A stretch of 64,000 nucleotides of DNA from Limibacillus halophilus (GTDB taxonomy: Bacteria; Pseudomonadota; Alphaproteobacteria; Kiloniellales; CECT-8803). Made by a program: the position numbers and the translations under genes. The notes under the pieces were generated by a model. The model was not told the origin of the DNA, made no database searches, and saw nothing but the letters and a program-made list of their open reading frames with translations. The stretch is taken from positions 394,031 to 458,030 of the forward strand of contig NZ_JACHXA010000003.1 in the NCBI RefSeq assembly GCF_014191775.1. The letters run 5' to 3'. Shown one piece after another: positions 18,022 through 26,356 of the stretch (positions within the stretch are counted from its first letter, which is position 1; the number at the start of each line of letters is the position of its first letter).

Positions 18022-19058
18022 GACGCTACGACCTTGCTGTGACGCTGGTAGTGGCGAAACAACAAACCGAGGACGGTAAGGCAGCAGAAACTCCAGAAAA
18101 CCAGCAGACCCCAACTTGCCAAGCCCGCCCCCAAGTCAAAGCTCCAGTCGCCGATGGCCGATTCGATTCCACGTGCGCCCAGCATCGCGAAAAAGGCGGC
18201 AACTCCTAAAAGGACGATGGTAAGCGCGGCGAGATCGAACAGGCGCGATCCGTAAATACGCCAGGCAAGCGCGCAAGCAAAACAAAAGGCGAGCGCACCG
18301 AGACCGCTTTGCATGAAAACAGACCCCGTAAATACGCTTTCAAACAGAAATTGCACCGCGGACACGAACAGATGCCCGAGGAAGGCGAACAGCAGGAAGT
18401 GGCGCGGCCAGACCGCCCTCAACCATTCGAACCCCGCCGCGCGCCCGGCTTCGAAAGCAACTAAAAACAGGCCCGGTATCATCGACCAAAGGACCATCGC
18501 ATGATCCCAGGTCACGGCTCTCAACGGCAGGAATACCTGATGCAGGAATGTCCAGCAGCCCAGATAGACAACTAAGCCCCAGAGCACCCAATGTGCGGCG
18601 CTGCGGGACAGCAGCACCCAGGGCAGTGTCAGGAATGCCCAGGCGGTGAAAAGCTCATAAGTATCGGCGCCGGTTTGATAGACTTGCCCGGTCACCGCCA
18701 AAAGCAGCCCCGTCATGACAGTCGCCCCGATCAGGGCAACCTGCCCGACCAAACGCTGCGACCCGGCGACCATCGCCAGGATGGCGAACGACAAGACGCC
18801 CACTTCCAAAACGGAGAACTTCTGCCAACGGGTCAGTTCATCCCAGTTAAAGGCGAAGAAAAAAATAACACCTGAAAGGAAATGACCAGCCCCCAGCGCC
18901 AGCAGCGCGTGGCCTGTCCAGCGCCTCCAGAAAACCCGGTCCCGGGCCAGATAGGCAGCCTCGGCAAAGGCCATACCACCCAGCAAACTGCCCCTACGCA
19001 TGCGAACCAGGTCGCCAAGGTCGACGGCCTTTTGGGTCAAAGCGATCCACCTTCCCAT
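18018..19058 (-). CDS. DUF2157 domain-containing integral membrane protein
   Basis: A 346-residue polytopic membrane protein. The DUF2157 signature region, GHALLALGAGHFLSGVIFFF followed by NWDELTRWQKF, lies near residues 49-80 and is followed by about nine more helices. It heads the three-gene membrane operon DUF2157 - DUF4401 - GDYXXLXY. The ATG at 19058 is chosen for domain position; an internal ATG at 19001 is also possible, and neither has a strong ribosome site. The 261 bases upstream, to the end of the dehydrogenase gene at 19320, hold no other gene that I can support. Confidence 0.82.
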   Translation of the reverse strand: MGRWIALTQKAVDLGDLVRMRRGSLLGGMAFAEAAYLARDRVFWRRWTGHALLALGAGHFLSGVIFFFAFNWDELTRWQKFSVLEVGVLSFAILAMVAGSQRLVGQVALIGATVMTGLLLAVTGQVYQTGADTYELFTAWAFLTLPWVLLSRSAAHWVLWGLVVYLGCWTFLHQVFLPLRAVTWDHAMVLWSMIPGLFLVAFEAGRAAGFEWLRAVWPRHFLLFAFLGHLFVSAVQFLFESVFTGSVFMQSGLGALAFCFACALAWRIYGSRLFDLAALTIVLLGVAAFFAMLGARGIESAIGDWSFDLGAGLASWGLLVFWSFCCLTVLGLLFRHYQRHSKVVAS

Positions 19059-19319
19059 AGTACAACTTATGCTGGCTAGCCTAATGCCGGGAAAAAACCG
19101 CCGCAAGCAAATGCAACCGGCCATCCGGACAGATCGCAAGGTTAAAGATGCGAAACCAACCCCTGCTTGGGGGATTACTCTGTCGTGGGCTTTGGCATAG
19201 ACGGCGGCAAATGAAATTTGCACGAGGTTGCCAGTAGAGATTCGAGCTTGTCCGTAAATCGCGGCGCTAAACAACCATAGTGTGGCAAATAGGTGATATT
19301 CGAGCAGGCGCTGATTTTT

Positions 19320-20261
19320 CTAGTTTTGTCGCTTCTCCAGCGCGGGCTCCATTCCCGGTAGCACTTCGGGGAATCCCGCGGCGCGCAGTTCAACGCCCAG
19401 GCGGTCTTCCAACAGGCGGACGGCTTCTGTGGACCAAGCCTTGTCGCCGTAGCGCTTGCGCGCTTCCTCGAACAAGGCTCCTGTCAATTCCGCCAACGGC
19501 AGAGGTGTCGCGGTATCGCGCGCCAGATCCAAAGTGAGGTTCATATCCTTGAGCGCCAAATCCATTGTGAAAGCGCAGTTATAGGAACCGTTCAGGACCA
19601 ACTGACCCTCGGTTTCGTGGGCGAAGGAGTTGCCGGATGAAATGCGAATGCCGTGGTAAGCCTTGGCAAGGTCCACGCCGGCCCGTTTGGCCAACATCAA
19701 GGCCTCGCCGCTGGCCAGCAGATGGACAAAAGCCAGCATGTTGGTGATGACCTTGACGACCGAGGCCGCGCCGATCGGACCCATGTGCTCTATTTCACCG
19801 CCCATGATCTGGAGGAGAGGCATGGCGCGCGCGACATCGGCCTCCTCCCCGCCGACAAGGATGGAAATTTCACCGGTCCAGGCACGATTGGCGCCGCCCG
19901 TTATCGGCGCTTCAACAACGGCGAGTCCGAGATCGACTGCGGCTTGGGCGTGCGCCTTCATCTCGGCGTCGTCCGTCGTCGACATCTCGATCCAGAGGGC
20001 ACCGCGAGGGAGCGAGGCCAACAGTCCGGTATCTCCGGGCACCACTGCCGCCACGGCGCGCGGATTAGGCAAGGACGTCACCGCGGCTTGAGCATCGGCA
20101 GCGGCCTCCGCAATACTGCCAGCCCAAACGGCACCCTCGGCAAGTAGGCCGGCTGCGCGCTCCCGGTCCAGGTCGTGAACCGTTAGTTCATGTCCCGCTT
20201 TCAGGAGATTACGGGCCAGCGGATACCCAACATTCCCCAGACCGATGAAGGCTACCTTCAT
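19320..20261 (-). CDS. NAD(P)-dependent 3-hydroxyisobutyrate dehydrogenase-family protein
   Basis: A 313-residue beta-hydroxyacid dehydrogenase. The Rossmann motif AFIGLGNVGYPLARNLLKAG is at residues 4-23, the substrate loop EAPITGGANRAWTGEISI is near 118, and the catalytic Lys sits in VVKVITNMLAF. It lies 15 bases behind the enolase-superfamily gene, so the two are one operon, probably for catabolism of a sugar acid or hydroxy acid. The family also contains tartronate semialdehyde and 6-phosphogluconate-like reductases, so the substrate is open. Confidence 0.85.
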   Translation of the reverse strand: MKVAFIGLGNVGYPLARNLLKAGHELTVHDLDRERAAGLLAEGAVWAGSIAEAAADAQAAVTSLPNPRAVAAVVPGDTGLLASLPRGALWIEMSTTDDAEMKAHAQAAVDLGLAVVEAPITGGANRAWTGEISILVGGEEADVARAMPLLQIMGGEIEHMGPIGAASVVKVITNMLAFVHLLASGEALMLAKRAGVDLAKAYHGIRISSGNSFAHETEGQLVLNGSYNCAFTMDLALKDMNLTLDLARDTATPLPLAELTGALFEEARKRYGDKAWSTEAVRLLEDRLGVELRAAGFPEVLPGMEPALEKRQN

Positions 20262-20276
20262 AAGTTCTTCGCTCCT

Positions 20277-21479
20277 CTATCTGATGGGATCGCTAGCTGG
20301 AACGAGGTGCAGATCGCTGCCCTCGTAGGGGTGCGCTAGCGCAACTTCCTCATTTAACTCAACACCCAAACCAGGATCGTCGGGCGGAATCACGTAGCCT
20401 TCCTCCCAGCGAATCGGCTTTTTGAGAATGCTGCTGTGAAATCCACCCCAGGTTTCTATGGATTCCAAGATCAGGAAGTTTGGTGTGCAGGCACTAATCT
20501 GAATGTTCGCAGCACCTTCGATCGGCCCGCAGTAAAGGTGCGGCGCGATCTGCGCATAATAGGCCTCGGCCATGCCCGCGATCTTTTTGGCTTCGAGCAA
20601 TCCGCCTACCCGCCCTAACGCCATTTGCAGGATCGAGGCTGCGCCACACTGCAGAACACGAGCGAATTCGTACTTGGTCGTCAAACGCTCACCCGTGGCA
20701 ATTGGGATTCGGGTCTGACGCGCGACCTTGGCCATCTCTTCAGGCATCTCCGGTGGTGTCGGCTCTTCAAACCAAAGCGGGTCGTAAGGCTCAAGGCGTC
20801 GCGCCAGTCGAATGGCGCCCGACGTCGTGAACTGACCGTGTGTTCCAAACAACAGATCGCAGCGCGTGCCGACGGCCTCCCGGATGCGCTTGCAAAAAAG
20901 CGCGCTCCGCTCAAGGGATTCCAGGCTGGGCTGACGCGGATCAAAGGCAGAATAGGGGCCGGCCGGGTCGAACTTCAGCGCCGTAAATCCCTGGTTCATG
21001 TACTCCACTGCCCGTTCTGCGGCGGCATCGGGATCGCTATAAACCGGCGAGGGCGCATAGGCGCCCCCCTCCTCCGGGCGTGGATAAAGATAGGTATAGC
21101 TCCGCAAGCGCTCATGCACTTTGCCACCCAACAACTCATACACGGGCTTGTTCAACGCTTTGCCCAGGATGTCCCAGCAGGCCATCTCCAAGCCGCTCAA
21201 GACACCCATCAGCGAGATATCCGGCCGTTGGGAATAGCCCTGGCTGTAAACATTGCGCCAAAGCCGCTCAATCCGGAAAGGATCGCTCCCTTCAACATGT
21301 CGGCTGAAGACATCCTCGATCATGGCGACGACAGCGGCAGGCCCGACTGTGGCATTATAGACCTCGCCGACGCCTTCGATCCCATCGTCGGTCACTAACT
21401 TCACGAAAATGAAGTATCGCCCCCCGGCAAGGGGTGGCGGATTGCCAACCACGAAAGTCTTGAGATCACGAATCCTCAT
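20277..21479 (-). CDS. Mandelate racemase/muconate lactonizing enzyme family protein (enolase superfamily)
   Basis: A 400-residue enolase-superfamily protein, expected to abstract the alpha proton of a carboxylate and probably to dehydrate a sugar acid. The N-terminal capping domain (GVGEVYNATVG; GLEMACWDILGKALNKPVYELLGG) and the barrel are complete. Two metal-ligand motifs are clear, WFEEPTPPE and ATGERL, but the first ligand position, usually Asp in a DLxxDxN-type strand, reads DLLFGTHGQF, with Gly in place of Asp and His kept two residues later. It is first in an operon with a 3-hydroxyisobutyrate-type dehydrogenase. AAAGGA precedes the ATG by nine bases. Confidence 0.85.
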   Translation of the reverse strand: MRIRDLKTFVVGNPPPLAGGRYFIFVKLVTDDGIEGVGEVYNATVGPAAVVAMIEDVFSRHVEGSDPFRIERLWRNVYSQGYSQRPDISLMGVLSGLEMACWDILGKALNKPVYELLGGKVHERLRSYTYLYPRPEEGGAYAPSPVYSDPDAAAERAVEYMNQGFTALKFDPAGPYSAFDPRQPSLESLERSALFCKRIREAVGTRCDLLFGTHGQFTTSGAIRLARRLEPYDPLWFEEPTPPEMPEEMAKVARQTRIPIATGERLTTKYEFARVLQCGAASILQMALGRVGGLLEAKKIAGMAEAYYAQIAPHLYCGPIEGAANIQISACTPNFLILESIETWGGFHSSILKKPIRWEEGYVIPPDDPGLGVELNEEVALAHPYEGSDLHLVPASDPIR

Positions 21480-21655
21480 ACGGCAAATCCTTTGGCCTCG
21501 GCGCGCGGATGCTGCGAATCGCGTCGAGTATGAAGGAAGGCGTTATAATGCCAATGCCAAAGAACGACATCATGGTGACGCTTTTTCTTTGGCCTTTTGC
21601 CATTCAAGGGCCAAAATTTGTGATCCGCACAGAGCTTTGCCGACAGGAGCAGAAA

Positions 21656-22024
21656 ATGCATGGTTCAAGATTGGGATCACTGGTCATTGATTGCCAAACC
21701 GATGATCTCGCGGCGGCCGCTGAGTTCTGGGCGCAGGCGCTGGGTTATGAGGTCGGCGATGCTAGCGGACCCTACGTCGATCTCGTCGGGCCGGATGGCG
21801 AGGTCAAAGTGCTGGTCCAGAAGGTCGAGCATGAAGCGCGGGTCCACCTCGACATCGAAACCGACGACCAAGAGGCGGAAGCAAGTCGTCTGGAAGCGCT
21901 CGGCGCCAAGCGTATCGCCAAGATTAAGCGCTGGATTGTTCTGGAGGCACCCAGCGGGCATCGCTTCTGTGTCGTCAACCCGCAACGCAAGGACTTTCCC
22001 GACAGTGCGAATCGTTGGCCATGA
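21656..22024 (+). CDS. VOC family (glyoxalase-like) protein
   Basis: A 122-residue single-chain VOC domain protein. It opens with GSLVIDCQTDDLAAAAEFWAQALG, the first beta-alpha-beta module, and ends with VLEAPSGHRFCVVNPQ, the second. One His of the usual metal site is at HLDIETDD; a full metal triad is not obvious, so it may be a binding protein rather than an enzyme. The ATG at 21656 has AGGAG six bases before it and is preferred to longer upstream starts. Its stop forms an ATGA overlap with the lipocalin gene. Confidence 0.85.
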   Translation: MHGSRLGSLVIDCQTDDLAAAAEFWAQALGYEVGDASGPYVDLVGPDGEVKVLVQKVEHEARVHLDIETDDQEAEASRLEALGAKRIAKIKRWIVLEAPSGHRFCVVNPQRKDFPDSANRWP

Positions 22025-22653
22025 CCGCCTTTGACTTTGAAGCAAATCGCGCCAAGCTTAATGGTATGAGGAAATGGCCACACCTGCTCGCCGTGCTTGG
22101 GCTTGCCCTGCTGTTTGAACCCACTCGGGCTCCTGCGCAAGACCAGACCGTAAATCCAATCCTCAATTTCGAGATCGGCCGCTATCTCGGTTTGTGGCAC
22201 GAGATCGCCAGCATTCCCGCTTGGTTTCAGGAAGACTGCGTGGCCCGAGCAACCGCGACCTATGCGCTCGCTGAAGAGCCCGGACGGCTCACCGTTCTCA
22301 ACGCCTGTCAGACGGCTGGCGGCGGAAGGACGGAAGCCGAAGGCAGGGCCCGTCTCACGGGCGCGCTCAACCGTGGTGCCTTGGAGGTAACCTTCGTCGA
22401 AATCTTCGGCTGGTGGCTCTGGCCCGCTGCGGGCGACTACACCATCATCGCCCTGGACGACGATTACCGATGGTCCGCCGTTGGGCATCCCTCGCGTGAT
22501 TACGGCTGGATACTTTCACGCGAGGAGAGTTTGTCCGACGAAACCCTGAAGATGATCGCCGCACACTTCCGCGCCGCAGGATACGATACCTGCCGTATCC
22601 TGACGACGCCTCGCCAGGACGGCGAGGCTCGGGTGCCACTTTGCGAAGATTAA
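22021..22653 (+). CDS. Lipocalin family protein (Blc-like), exported
   Basis: A lipocalin of up to 210 residues that probably carries or scavenges a hydrophobic ligand in the periplasm. The lipocalin GxW motif is in FEIGRYLGLWHEIASIPAWF, and the late strand DYGWILSREESLSDETLK matches Blc. A signal peptide starts at the internal ATG at 22066 (MRKWPHLLAVLGLALLF, cut after APAQ). The ATG at 22021 overlaps the VOC stop as ATGA, but would give an acidic leader, so 22066 may be the true start. No lipobox Cys is seen, unlike E. coli Blc, so it is probably soluble in the periplasm. Confidence 0.85.
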   Translation: MTAFDFEANRAKLNGMRKWPHLLAVLGLALLFEPTRAPAQDQTVNPILNFEIGRYLGLWHEIASIPAWFQEDCVARATATYALAEEPGRLTVLNACQTAGGGRTEAEGRARLTGALNRGALEVTFVEIFGWWLWPAAGDYTIIALDDDYRWSAVGHPSRDYGWILSREESLSDETLKMIAAHFRAAGYDTCRILTTPRQDGEARVPLCED

Positions 22654-22660
22654 GTTCGCA

Positions 22661-23272
22661 TCAATCGATCGGGTTTTGACTCGGCTCGCCCTGCTCGCCC
22701 TCAAAGGGAGTCTGCGCCTTCTCGTTTTGCTGCTGACGCTCGGTACCCTTCGCGCTCTTCCTGGCCTTTTCAACCGACGCATTCAATTCGCTCTGGCTGC
22801 ACAAGCCGAGAAGCACCGGATCGCGCGGGCGAATGTTAGCACTGTTCCAATGTGACCGCTCTCGCACCGCATGAATGGTGTTTTTGGTGGTGCCGATCAT
22901 TTTGCCGATCTGAGCATCCGAAAGCTCCGGGTGATGGCGCAGCAGCCAGGCAACGCCATCGGGCTTGTCCTGGCGCTTGGCGAGCGGCGTGTAGCGCGGA
23001 CCCTTGGTGCGTTTTGCAGGCTGCGGCAGGTTCTGCTTCGCCAACTCCAGGCGCACGGAGGCGTCGGCCTCGCCGCGTTCCAGCTCTTCCTTGGTCAACT
23101 GACCGTTGGCAACAGGGTCCAGGCCGTGAATCCCGGTGGCCACTTCGCCGTCGGCTATGCCCTGAACCTCCAGCACATGCAAACCGCAGAAGTCAGCGAT
23201 CTGGTCGAAGCTCAGTTTCGTGTTGTCAACCAGCCATACGGCCGTTGCCTTGGGCATGAGGGGGGTAGCCAT
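22661..23272 (-). CDS. trcR: Cell cycle transcriptional regulator TrcR (DUF1013)
   Basis: A 203-residue alphaproteobacterial regulator of the DUF1013 family. The N-terminal part TAVWLVDNTKLSFDQIADFCGLH and the middle WLLRHHPELSDAQIGKMIGTTKNTIHAVRERSHW both look like helix-turn-helix units; the C-terminal 40 residues are polar and likely disordered (Lys/Gln/Glu rich). A near-perfect ribosome site, AAAGGAGG, lies before the ATG at 23272. Highly conserved in the class, it is a good lineage marker. It is transcribed alone, convergent with the lipocalin gene. Confidence 0.9.
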   Translation of the reverse strand: MATPLMPKATAVWLVDNTKLSFDQIADFCGLHVLEVQGIADGEVATGIHGLDPVANGQLTKEELERGEADASVRLELAKQNLPQPAKRTKGPRYTPLAKRQDKPDGVAWLLRHHPELSDAQIGKMIGTTKNTIHAVRERSHWNSANIRPRDPVLLGLCSQSELNASVEKARKSAKGTERQQQNEKAQTPFEGEQGEPSQNPID

Positions 23273-23402
23273 AGAACCTCCTTTTAGCGGGGGGCGTCTC
23301 ATACGTCCCACCGACTGCACCATCCAACGAATGGACAGTGACTTTTAAACAATCATGGAATTGGGGCGGAATATACGGACTCCCTCGCTGCGGATAAAGC
23401 CC

Positions 23403-24419
23403 TTATGCGACCTCCAACATGATCTTTCCGATATGGTTGGACGATTCCATCAACGCATGAGCAGCTGCGGCATGCTCCAGGGAAAAGGTTTTGTGGATGA
23501 CCGGAGCGATCCGACCCGCCTCGATCAAAGGCCAGACCCGCTTGAGAAGCGCCTGGGCTATTGCTGATTTGAAAGCCACGTCGCGGGCCCGCAAAGTCGA
23601 TCCCGTGACCGTCAAGCGCTTCAGCATGATCGATTGAAAGTTAATTTCGGCCACCGGCCCGCCCAGGAAGGCAATGAAAACCAACCGCCCGTCCGGCGCC
23701 AAAGCTTTGATATCGCGCGCGATATAATCGCCGCCGACCATGTCGAGGATAACGTTGACGCCCTTGCCATCCGTCGCCTCCTTGACGACCTCAACGAAAT
23801 CGTCATCCCGATAGTTGATCGCGCGTTCTGCGCCGAGCCGCAGACAGGCCTCCAGTTTTTCTGGGGATCCCGCTGTTGCGAATACGCGCGATCCCAAAGC
23901 CGTGGCAAGTTGAATGGCCGTGGTTCCGATACCGCTGGATCCCCCGTGCACCAAAAGCGATTCGCCCGGCTGCAATCCAGCACGATCGAACACATTGCTC
24001 CAAACCGTGAAGAAGGTTTCCGGCAAGGCTGCCGCCGCAATGAAATCCAGGCCTGCTGGAATCGGCAGGCATTGCTCCACCGGCGCTGCGCAGTACTGGG
24101 CGTAGCCACCACCTGTTACTAAAGCGGTTACGGTATTTCCAAGAGAAAGCGACTGAACGCCTTCACCCAAGGCCACGATCTCTCCGGCAATCTCCAAGCC
24201 CGGTATATCGGACGCCCCCGGCGGCGGCGGATAGTTGCCGGCACGCTGCAATACATCGGGGCGGTTGACACCTGCTGCACGAACGCGGAGCAACACCTCA
24301 CCCGGCTTGGGAACCGGCAGCGGTCGTCGCGACGGGATAAGGACCTCGGGCCCACCCGGCTCCCTGATCTCAATGACGGTCATCTCATCTGGCAGGTTAC
24401 CGGGTAAAGACGCACTCAT
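23403..24419 (-). CDS. NAD(P)H-quinone oxidoreductase (PIG3/QOR family, MDR superfamily)
   Basis: A 338-residue medium-chain reductase without zinc ligands. It shows the quinone oxidoreductase N terminus (GGPEVLIPSRRPLPVPKPGEVLLRV), the PIG3-specific NRPDVLQRAGNYPPPPGAS and the NADPH-binding VHGGSSGIGTTAIQLA. It probably reduces quinones or acrylyl-type substrates. The ATG at 24419 follows GGGAG by eight bases; longer versions would only add low-quality sequence. It is divergent from the DUF1192 gene, with 118 bases between starts. Confidence 0.9.
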   Translation of the reverse strand: MSASLPGNLPDEMTVIEIREPGGPEVLIPSRRPLPVPKPGEVLLRVRAAGVNRPDVLQRAGNYPPPPGASDIPGLEIAGEIVALGEGVQSLSLGNTVTALVTGGGYAQYCAAPVEQCLPIPAGLDFIAAAALPETFFTVWSNVFDRAGLQPGESLLVHGGSSGIGTTAIQLATALGSRVFATAGSPEKLEACLRLGAERAINYRDDDFVEVVKEATDGKGVNVILDMVGGDYIARDIKALAPDGRLVFIAFLGGPVAEINFQSIMLKRLTVTGSTLRARDVAFKSAIAQALLKRVWPLIEAGRIAPVIHKTFSLEHAAAAHALMESSNHIGKIMLEVA

Positions 24420-24537
24420 AATCATCGCTCCCTTGGCTGCGGCTGGACCCAGGTCTAGTATGCCAACGGACAGCGGCGCAAGCCCCGGCGATAAGTTGGC
24501 AATAGCAGCGTTATTCATTGCAGGGAGGAACCAAAGT

Positions 24538-24720
24538 ATGGATAGCGACGACCTGGAACCCCGCGCAAAGAAGGCCATTCTAAAAGACTTGGAAATCATG
24601 GGTGTTGCCGAGCTTGAAGATTATATCGCAGGGCTGCGGAGCGAGATCGAACGCGCTCAGGCCGTTATTGATCGCAAGCAAAGCCACCGCGGTACCGCCG
24701 AAAGCCTTTTCAAGTCTTAA
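24538..24720 (+). CDS. DUF1192 domain-containing small protein
   Basis: A 60-residue protein typical of alphaproteobacteria. The core IMGVAELEDYIAGLRSEIERA is the DUF1192 signature and is predicted to form one coiled-coil helix. A strong ribosome site (CAGGGAGGA) lies about ten bases before the ATG. This gene is easily missed because of its size. It is convergent with the small membrane protein gene, the two stops overlapping. Function is unknown. Confidence 0.85.
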   Translation: MDSDDLEPRAKKAILKDLEIMGVAELEDYIAGLRSEIERAQAVIDRKQSHRGTAESLFKS

Positions 24721-24971
24721 GCGGGCCCGCCACCGGATTCCTCCAATCCGCGCTTCGCAGTTGCGCGCATGAAGAGGAACCAACCGATAATCCCAAGTAC
24801 CAGAACGATGACCAACCACCCGATACGCGGCGCAAAGGGGCAACGGGTGTCAGGCCCCACACGCCAAGCGCCGCCGCGCGGTGACAAAATCACATGCAGC
24901 AACGGCAAGACGTAAAAGCCAAGGATGAAGGCCCAGGCCAGAAGCGTTTCGGAAAGCGGCTGATCCATCAT
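24717..24971 (-). CDS. Small two-helix inner-membrane protein, unassigned
   Basis: An 84-residue protein with two hydrophobic helices, ETLLAWAFILGFYVLPLLHVI and IGWLVIVLVLGIIGWFLFM, joined by a basic/polar loop with LSPRGGAW. The layout recalls the N-terminal membrane domain of phospholipase D family proteins (PLDc_N), but the match is not strong enough to name it. Two ATGs in a row (24971, 24968) follow a weak ribosome site; a TTG at 24992 is also in frame. It is convergent with DUF1192. Confidence 0.55.
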   Translation of the reverse strand: MMDQPLSETLLAWAFILGFYVLPLLHVILSPRGGAWRVGPDTRCPFAPRIGWLVIVLVLGIIGWFLFMRATAKRGLEESGGGPA

Positions 24972-25112
24972 GCGGCAATAGTGCGTCCTCAAACCCCCGT
25001 CGCCAAGTCACAAGTAGGTTTGTCGTTCGTTTTCGCCCTTTAACCGAGCCCGCGACCTCGCTATCACTGCGGAATGCATACAGGAACGAAGCAAACGAAA
25101 GGAATGCAAATC

Positions 25113-25895
25113 ATGTTGCAGGGTAAGACCGCCATCGTCACGGGCTCCACCAGCGGCATCGGCCTAGGCATCGCCGAGGCGCTGGCAGCGCAGGGTTGCC
25201 GTATCGTGCTCAATGGGCTGGGCGACGCAACCGAAATAGAGGACACCCGCCGCGAGCTCGCCGAAAGTAAAGGTGTCGACGTGGCCTACGATGGCGCCGA
25301 CATGACCCGGCCCGATGAAATCGCCGCCATGGTCAAAGGCGCCGCTGTACGCTTTGGAAGCGCCGATATCCTAGTCAATAATGCCGGGATTCAACATACA
25401 AGCACGATAGAGGCGTTCCCGCGCGACCGTTGGGACGCCGTCATCGCGATCAATCTGTCCGCCATCTTCCATGCGACGCAAGCCGCGCTTCCATTCATGC
25501 GCAAGGCGGGTTGGGGCCGTATCATTAACGTGGCGTCGGCCCACGGTCTGGTGGCGTCGGCCAACAAATCAGCCTACGTCGCAGCCAAGCACGGCGCGGT
25601 AGGACTGACCAAGGTCACCGCCCTGGAAACCGCCGGCAGCGGCATCACCTGCAATGCCATTTGCCCGGGCTGGGTGCGCACCCCCCTCGTCGAGCGTCAA
25701 ATCGAGGCCCTTGCCGCTAAGGAGAATTGCAGCATTGATGAAGCAGCCGTTGAATTGTTGAAAGCCAAGCAACCGTCCAAGCAATTCGTGACACCGCAAC
25801 AAATCGGCGCGTTGGCTGCTTTCCTCTGTTCGTCGGCGGCCGAACAAATCACCGGCTCCACACAGTCGATCGACGGTGGCTGGACCGCCCAGTAG
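25113..25895 (+). CDS. bdhA: 3-hydroxybutyrate dehydrogenase
   Basis: Oxidises D-3-hydroxybutyrate to acetoacetate with NAD in the cytosol, the step before acetoacetyl-CoA synthetase. The 260-residue length is exactly that of BdhA. Seen are TGSTSGIGLGIAEALA, NNAGIQHTSTIEAFP, the catalytic YVAAKHG and the BdhA-typical NAICPGWVRTPLVERQI and KQPSKQFVTPQQIG stretches. The ATG at 25113 is preferred over the one at 25104 because AAAGGA would be nine bases away instead of one. It is monocistronic and followed by a long intergenic region. Confidence 0.95.
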   Translation: MLQGKTAIVTGSTSGIGLGIAEALAAQGCRIVLNGLGDATEIEDTRRELAESKGVDVAYDGADMTRPDEIAAMVKGAAVRFGSADILVNNAGIQHTSTIEAFPRDRWDAVIAINLSAIFHATQAALPFMRKAGWGRIINVASAHGLVASANKSAYVAAKHGAVGLTKVTALETAGSGITCNAICPGWVRTPLVERQIEALAAKENCSIDEAAVELLKAKQPSKQFVTPQQIGALAAFLCSSAAEQITGSTQSIDGGWTAQ

Positions 25896-26044
25896 GGGGA
25901 TCTACCAAGTCAATGCGAAGGCGGCTCATCTAGGATCCGCCCAAACCGCCAATAATGGAAACTCGTCCAACAATCGACCCTGAATAAAGATCGCAATTAT
26001 TTGCGTAAAATTTAATCAATTGTTAAGGACTTTAATATTATTGT

Positions 26045-26146
26045 AGAGCTGTACTCCGGTTGGACGGATACCGGGGTCTTAACTCCCTCTTTTCGAAACC
26101 TCCCTGTCCTCTGGGCCGCCGATTAACAAAATCGACGGCCCTTTTC
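26045..26146 (+). ncRNA. Candidate trans-acting small RNA with anti-Shine-Dalgarno motif
   Basis: This is the main content of the 461-base gap between bdhA and the sulfhydrylase gene, which has no supportable reading frame. From an AT-rich stretch (25990-26045) the sequence enters a hairpin (26053-26060 with 26070-26077, eight pairs, one G-U), then two C-rich unpaired segments (CTCCCTC at 26083-26089 and CCTCCCTGT at 26099-26107), then a strong terminator. This order (stem, C-rich single strand, terminator) is that of alphaproteobacterial regulatory RNAs that bind Shine-Dalgarno regions. The 5' end is a guess and the promoter is not clear. Confidence 0.55.
26113..26145 (+). terminator. Rho-independent terminator of the candidate small RNA
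   Basis: A 12-base stem, 26113-26124 with 26130-26141, with one C-A mismatch and a five-base loop, directly followed by TTTTCTTC. It lies 217 bases after the bdhA stop, so it fits the intergenic RNA better than the dehydrogenase mRNA, although it could end both. Confidence 0.8.
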
Positions 26147-26265
26147 TTCGGTATTTCAATCTGTTAACTATTTTGACACAAATGCGACTTGACCAATCGC
26201 GTGTCTGCGCTTTAACGTTCCATCACCATCCCGGCAAGTGGACAGGTAGAGGCAACGAACGATGG

Positions 26266-26301
26266 AGGGCCACGATCCCAAAATGAGGATCGTCAGGCCC
26301 T
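26266..26301 (+). promoter_or_regulatory. Long leader hairpin before the O-acetylhomoserine sulfhydrylase gene
   Basis: An inverted repeat of 13 base pairs: 26266-26271 pairs with 26296-26301 and 26272-26278 pairs with 26287-26293, interrupted only by a two-base bulge (CA). The loop is CAAAATGA. It lies 55 bases before the ATG and has no T-run, so it is not a terminator. It could be an operator or part of a mRNA leader. I could not match it to a known riboswitch. Confidence 0.5.
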
Positions 26302-26356
26302 TCACGCATTTCTGCCTTATGATTTTCTTCAGACCCGAGGCGGATTGGAGTCCTCC

